A DNA stretch of 64,000 nt, taken from Hysterium pulicare CBS 123377 (taxonomy: Eukaryota > Ascomycota > Dothideomycetes > Hysteriales > Hysteriaceae). Positions within the stretch are counted from its first letter, which is position 1. Every line of letters starts with the position of its first letter. The translations under genes were made by a program, and so were the position numbers. The stretch lies in NCBI GenBank assembly GCA_000467715.1, contig AJFK01000129.1, positions 161,120 to 225,119 of the forward strand, in the 5' to 3' direction. Below the pieces are notes generated by a model. The model had not been told where the DNA came from and ran no database searches. It was given only the letters and a program-made list of their open reading frames with translations. Shown here one piece after another: positions 60,510 through 64,000 of the stretch.

Positions 60510-60700
60510 TAGGAGCGGAGTTGCTTAAGTTTACCCGTGCTTTGGTAGATTTCGATGGTTCCATTGTATCTGTCGACATGATGGAGGAGATATGCTACTG
60601 TGCAGTGATTTATGGCGGCTTTTCGGTGGCTTGAGCATGTCGACATTTCGGTCCGCGCTTGGCGCCTCTTAATTGGCGCCAAGATTCCATGGACCAAAAG
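60510..60700 (-). pseudogene. Duplicated, decayed 5' fragment of UTP7
   Basis: The minus strand resembles the UTP7 start region at about 53680-53850. Shared blocks include agcggag, ccgtgctttgg, ccattgta, gacatg-tggagga and cttggcgccaa. The 22 codons after its ATG (60579) read MSTDTMEPSKSTKARVNLSN, against MSTTTMELSKAPKARRKSSD in UTP7. The similarity covers promoter, leader and the first codons only, then ends, so it cannot make Utp7. It lies 6.8 kb from the parent gene, same strand. Confidence 0.75.
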
Positions 60701-61027
60701 TGGCACTCAAGCTCCTTTCTCGAAACTTTTTCGCCCCCTCAACGTCTGTCTAGCAACAACTTCTCCATAATCATTATAGGAAGTCTAACAACCACTGCTC
60801 TTGCGTCGAACTGCACGCATAGCATATACTCGACAATGCAAAAGCACAACGGTCAGCTAGCCACAACGACTTCGCCGCCTGGCACCACCGCCCAGCCCCA
60901 GCGTTAATATACCACACTCCATTGTCACTTCGGATTTGATAAATCCTCCACATTACCACATCTTTTGAACAGCAGTGATGCACTCGCGGTACTCCCCTGT
61001 TGGACTCATCGCCCGTTGAAGTGTGCC

Positions 61028-61492
61028 ACAAACTCACAAAGATTCCAGTTAAGGAGATGCAACGTCTCTTTGACGGCCCGTCCCAGCTGACCTTGAACTA
61101 TCACACTGCATCGCCAAGGGGAAGGCTGCCAATGTCGAATAAGAATGAAGTAGGCTTCCGTTTTTGCATCTGAGCTTCAAATACGGTGTACAAATGCCGA
61201 TCGTCAGTTCGTGGCTGGTAAGTAGGCGAGCTGAGCTTTCAACCTGCTTTGCAGTTGTTTCGGTAAAGTTGCATCACATAGATTCTAGTTGAGGGGATGA
61301 TACACCTCTTTGACAAGCCGGCTCAGCTGAGCTATAACCATCACATGGTATCGGCAAGTGAAAGGCTGCGAATGTCGAATAAGAATGAATTGGACTTCTC
61401 TTTTCTTCTCTCTATTCTTCGAAATACATATGCAATTGCTGATCATCAAGCCATAGCTGGTGTGTGGCTCGCTGAGCTTTCGATCAGCTGTC
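61028..61492. repeat. Degenerate tandem duplication, two units of about 220 nt
   Basis: Unit 1 about 61028-61255, unit 2 about 61270-61492, head to tail. Shared blocks in order: ga-tc-agtt-ag-ggatg, ctctttgac, cagctga, atgtcgaataagaatgaa (identical in both), gctgatcat/gccgatcgt, and gagctttc near the end. Divergence is high, so the duplication is old. No gene recognised inside it. Confidence 0.75.
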
Positions 61493-61749
61493 CGATTATT
61501 GCAGGAAATGATGCATGAGGCCAAAATTCAGCGTTCTCGATCGCTCTTTATCGCTTCAAGCTGCTGCTACGGAAGAAACCATTCGTTCGTCATCTTTTAC
61601 CATTACATTTAAAAAGTCCAAATGTTACAAAGGTGGGGATATCTCGATCTAGCTTCAGTGTGCCCTAGTGATTTGCTGAAGGCAGAGCTCGGGTGTCTTG
61701 ATCGACCACAGGAATTGGTCTCGCCCACTTTGGGGGTGTGTTTCTTGCA

Positions 61750-61755
61750 TATAAA
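61750..61755 (+). promoter_or_regulatory. TATA box of the tyrosinase gene
   Basis: TATAAA (in gcatataaagtcacc) about 90 nt upstream of ATG 61846. Confidence 0.5.
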
Positions 61756-61845
61756 GTCACCGAAGCATCCCTCAATGACTCCTTCTGTACACATATACGC
61801 ATATGAGCTCTTCAACGCTTTCACTGGACTTTCAATCTGACTATC

Positions 61846-63480
61846 ATGCCTGTTGAACGCATTCGTCTCTCCCTTAGAGAGGTCCAATACAAGTATGACA
61901 GTGGGGAGGACAGGACTTACCTTGAGAACCTTATTCGAGCTTTCCGAGGCATTCAGAAAATGAAGCCGAATTACAATCTTCCACCAGAGAAAGACCTATC
62001 TTTCTTTCGCATTGGCGGCTTTCATGGCGAGCCCTTCGAAGGACCTGGGAAATATGACCCATCCTGGTGGGGTGGATATTGTCACCACAAGGACGTGCTC
62101 TTTCCTGTGTGGCATCGAGCCTATCTTTATCATCTTGAGAATGCACTTCGAACAGTACCAGGCTGCCCGGATGTGACGCTCCCCTTCTGGGATGAGTGCT
62201 GGGACATTCTGTACGACAAGACTGGGAAGCCCATTCCATCAATCCTTACCACCCCGACATTTGACCTTGACGGCGAGAGCGAGAACCCATTGTATTCCTA
62301 CAAGCTACAGGAGTCACTCGCGGAAGTTGTTGAGGGGCAGAAGCAGCGTTACACCAAGCACGAGGGCTACCAAACCGTCAGATATCCTCTCTCAGGTCTG
62401 GTTGGAACACTAAAGGATAAAGAGGATACGGATTTCCACAATGCGAAATACAATGATCTCGAAGTTCGCACTGGAATCCTGAACAACAACGTCCGAGCCT
62501 GGCTTGAAGGCGCAGTTGAAATTGACAAAGACGGCGACCCTACCAAGACACTTTACCCGGACACATACTCCATCCTATCCCGCTATAAAGCCTGCCTGAA
62601 CGCCCCAACGTACACCGTCTTCTCCAACACAACGTCTATGACGGCGTACCAAGCGAAGCGCGAGGCCAACCCGCACGATATGGTAGCCCTTGAGAGCCCG
62701 CATAACGCCATACACCTCGCAGTCGGTGGCTTCTACCAGAAGGCAGTGTACAATGCCGACCCGATCCGCGGGGCAAACGGCGACATGGGCGACAACGAGA
62801 CAGCGGGCTTTGACCCCATATTCTTCCTCCACCACTGCTTCGTCGACTATGTCTTCTGGCTCTGGCAGCAAAAGCACGGCTGCACTGCACAGGGCTCTCT
62901 GACCATCGACCCCACTGACCCGGGCGCTAAATCCATTGAAGGCTCAGTGGGCACCGCTCCCGGCACGTCGCTAGACACTGATACCCCTCTCGTCCCCTTT
63001 AGAGATTCCAAGGGAAATTGGCAAACCGTAAACAAGGTAACCGACATCGAGAACCAGCTCGGCTACAAATACGGTGTCGGGTCGCTAGAGGTACTCTCAA
63101 AGCCCTCGCCGACCGGCGCTCCTTCTCAACCAGCGAACTTCGTAGGCCTCAAAGCCACCGCTCTGGTTGACAGAAGCAACTACGCCGGCTCCTTCGTCAT
63201 TCGGACGTACGCGAGCACTCCCAAGCGAGGCACGGTGGAGATAGGGCGTGAAGCGGTGCTGAGCCGGTGGAACATCCAAGGATGCAAGAATTGCGTGGGA
63301 CGGTCGATGGAGAGGGCTATCACGCCAATCAGTAGGGAGTTGGAGCAGGCGCTGTTGGCAGGGGAGGAGGACGGGGCGACCGTTGAATACCATGCACGTG
63401 TTGAGCACAGGGCCTCGGACGAGTCCGAAGGAGGGGGGATGTTGCAAGAAGGGGACAGGATCGAGGTTGTTGACTTGTAG
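61846..63480 (+). CDS. Tyrosinase (type-3 copper oxidase)
   Basis: Single exon, 544 aa, ATG 61846. CuA ligands His60 (GGFHGEPF), His81 (with the C-x-H thioether Cys79, GYCHHKD) and His90 (FPVWHRAYLYHLE). CuB ligands His286 and His290 (SPHNAIHLAVGG) and His330 (DPIFFLHHCFVDYVFWLWQ). All six are present. The catalytic domain ends at the Y-x-Y motif (GYKYGVG, near residue 408). A C-terminal domain of about 130 residues follows (FVIRTYASTPKRG, CKNCVGR), the part that often shields the active site in latent fungal tyrosinases. It oxidises phenols to quinones for melanin or defence chemistry. No signal peptide is visible, so intracellular unless exported otherwise. Intronless, unlike most neighbours. 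Confidence 0.94.
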   Translation: MPVERIRLSLREVQYKYDSGEDRTYLENLIRAFRGIQKMKPNYNLPPEKDLSFFRIGGFHGEPFEGPGKYDPSWWGGYCHHKDVLFPVWHRAYLYHLENALRTVPGCPDVTLPFWDECWDILYDKTGKPIPSILTTPTFDLDGESENPLYSYKLQESLAEVVEGQKQRYTKHEGYQTVRYPLSGLVGTLKDKEDTDFHNAKYNDLEVRTGILNNNVRAWLEGAVEIDKDGDPTKTLYPDTYSILSRYKACLNAPTYTVFSNTTSMTAYQAKREANPHDMVALESPHNAIHLAVGGFYQKAVYNADPIRGANGDMGDNETAGFDPIFFLHHCFVDYVFWLWQQKHGCTAQGSLTIDPTDPGAKSIEGSVGTAPGTSLDTDTPLVPFRDSKGNWQTVNKVTDIENQLGYKYGVGSLEVLSKPSPTGAPSQPANFVGLKATALVDRSNYAGSFVIRTYASTPKRGTVEIGREAVLSRWNIQGCKNCVGRSMERAITPISRELEQALLAGEEDGATVEYHARVEHRASDESEGGGMLQEGDRIEVVDL

Positions 63481-63599
63481 GCTACGAAATATTGTAACAC
63501 ACTTGTACTGGAAGGCATATGAGGTGGGATATGAAGTGGGGACCGTAGGAGGATAAAAAATGATAGGATGCAGATTGCACTACGTTCTCCGGCTAGGAG

Positions 63600-63735
63600 T
63601 ATCACGATATATGAATGAGCAGAAAAGGTTAACAACTGTTCCGAGATACGCAAAGCTGTAGGATGAGATTACTATTGGAAGTACGGGGCCTTAATAGTTT
63701 AGCTAATGGTGCCTCGGGCCTTCTATAACCCCTAA
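63600..63735. repeat. Dispersed repeat, copy 2
   Basis: Counterpart of 58098-58250. Compared with copy 1 it carries several G-to-A and C-to-T differences (gttgacaac to gttaacaac, cttagccg to tttagcta), the direction expected from RIP. It directly adjoins the AT-rich tract at the window end. Confidence 0.65.
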
Positions 63736-64000
63736 ATACTAGGTATTATTATAAAAAGATTAGCTAGTTTAAATAAAAGCTTAGTTAGTACTTTTAAATA
63801 TATACTAAATATTTTATAAAATTAAAAAAGTAAAAATATTAAATTTAATTATACTTATTATAAAATAGAAAGTATCTATATAAGGTAGTAGTATAGAATA
63901 GTTAATTTTTTTTTTATATAAAGAGTATAAAAGGCCTCTAAGTATATATAAAGAAAGATTAAATAAAGATAGAAAGTATTAGATAATAAAGTAGATTCTC
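63736..64000. repeat. Extremely AT-rich tract, probably RIP-mutated repeat DNA
   Basis: From about 63736 to the window edge the sequence is almost only A and T with rare isolated G or C, full of TATA and AATA steps, and has no open frame. The change from the GC-balanced tyrosinase region is abrupt. This fits an AT-rich isochore made by repeat-induced point mutation of a transposon; the element itself lies beyond the window. Confidence 0.65.

Noticed and set aside
1-64000. tRNA, rRNA, CRISPR array, intact transposon
   Set aside because: I looked for tRNA arm motifs, repeat-spacer arrays and transposase or reverse-transcriptase motifs and saw none; only repeat remnants are present.

Overview
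The window is nuclear DNA from a filamentous ascomycete (Pezizomycotina). The sequence shows short introns, mostly 47-83 nt with GT..AG ends and CTNAC/CTAAT-type branch points. It also shows HET-domain proteins, a STAND (NACHT) protein, a DUF7580-type protein, a fungal ADAM protease, fungal glycoside hydrolases and a tyrosinase. The gene-family mix resembles Leotiomycetes (Helotiales), but that is inference. There are no operons, CRISPR arrays, rRNA genes or recognisable tRNA genes. All exon joins were worked out by eye from splice motifs, frame continuity and family knowledge; there was no transcript evidence.

Region 1 (1-6.1 kb) holds a small Cys-tailed protein and a tandem pair of paralogues. 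Each paralogue has a disordered or coiled N-terminal part and a shared C-terminal Cys/His module that I cannot assign to a named family. Region 2 (6.4-19.4 kb) is an accessory block that looks like nonself recognition or intracellular immunity. It contains a HET protein, a large STAND NTPase with a Pro/Tyr/Gln-rich tail, a DUF7580-like protein and a multi-finger C2H2 protein. Region 3 (19.8-29.6 kb) has a secreted GH5 endoglucanase, a second HET protein, a polytopic membrane protein and an ADAM-type membrane metalloprotease.

Region 4 (30-46.3 kb) is mainly housekeeping: a six-exon acetyl-CoA synthetase, a large WD40 protein (MABP1/WDR62-like), a short TM/coiled-coil protein, an MFS transporter interrupted by one in-frame stop, a mitochondrial-looking AAA ATPase and a dienelactone hydrolase. 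Region 5 (46.9-57 kb) mixes intact and decayed genes: a FAD-oxidase pseudogene, a GH92 mannosidase, UTP7 (small-subunit processome), a truncated HET remnant and an intact BBE-type FAD oxidase. Region 6 (57-64 kb) is gene-poor and rearranged. It holds an astacin-like metallopeptidase, a duplicated fragment of the UTP7 5' end, a degenerate tandem duplication, a tyrosinase, two copies of a short dispersed repeat, and an extremely AT-rich stretch at the right edge that looks like RIP-mutated repeat DNA.

Functionally the window joins conserved core genes (acetyl-CoA synthetase, UTP7, WD40, AAA ATPase) to secreted degradative or oxidative enzymes (GH5, GH92, FAD oxidase, tyrosinase) and to fast-evolving recognition genes. 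The most unusual material is the tandem Cys/His paralogue pair, the recognition-gene block with its low-complexity-tailed STAND protein, and the decayed or duplicated segments towards the right.
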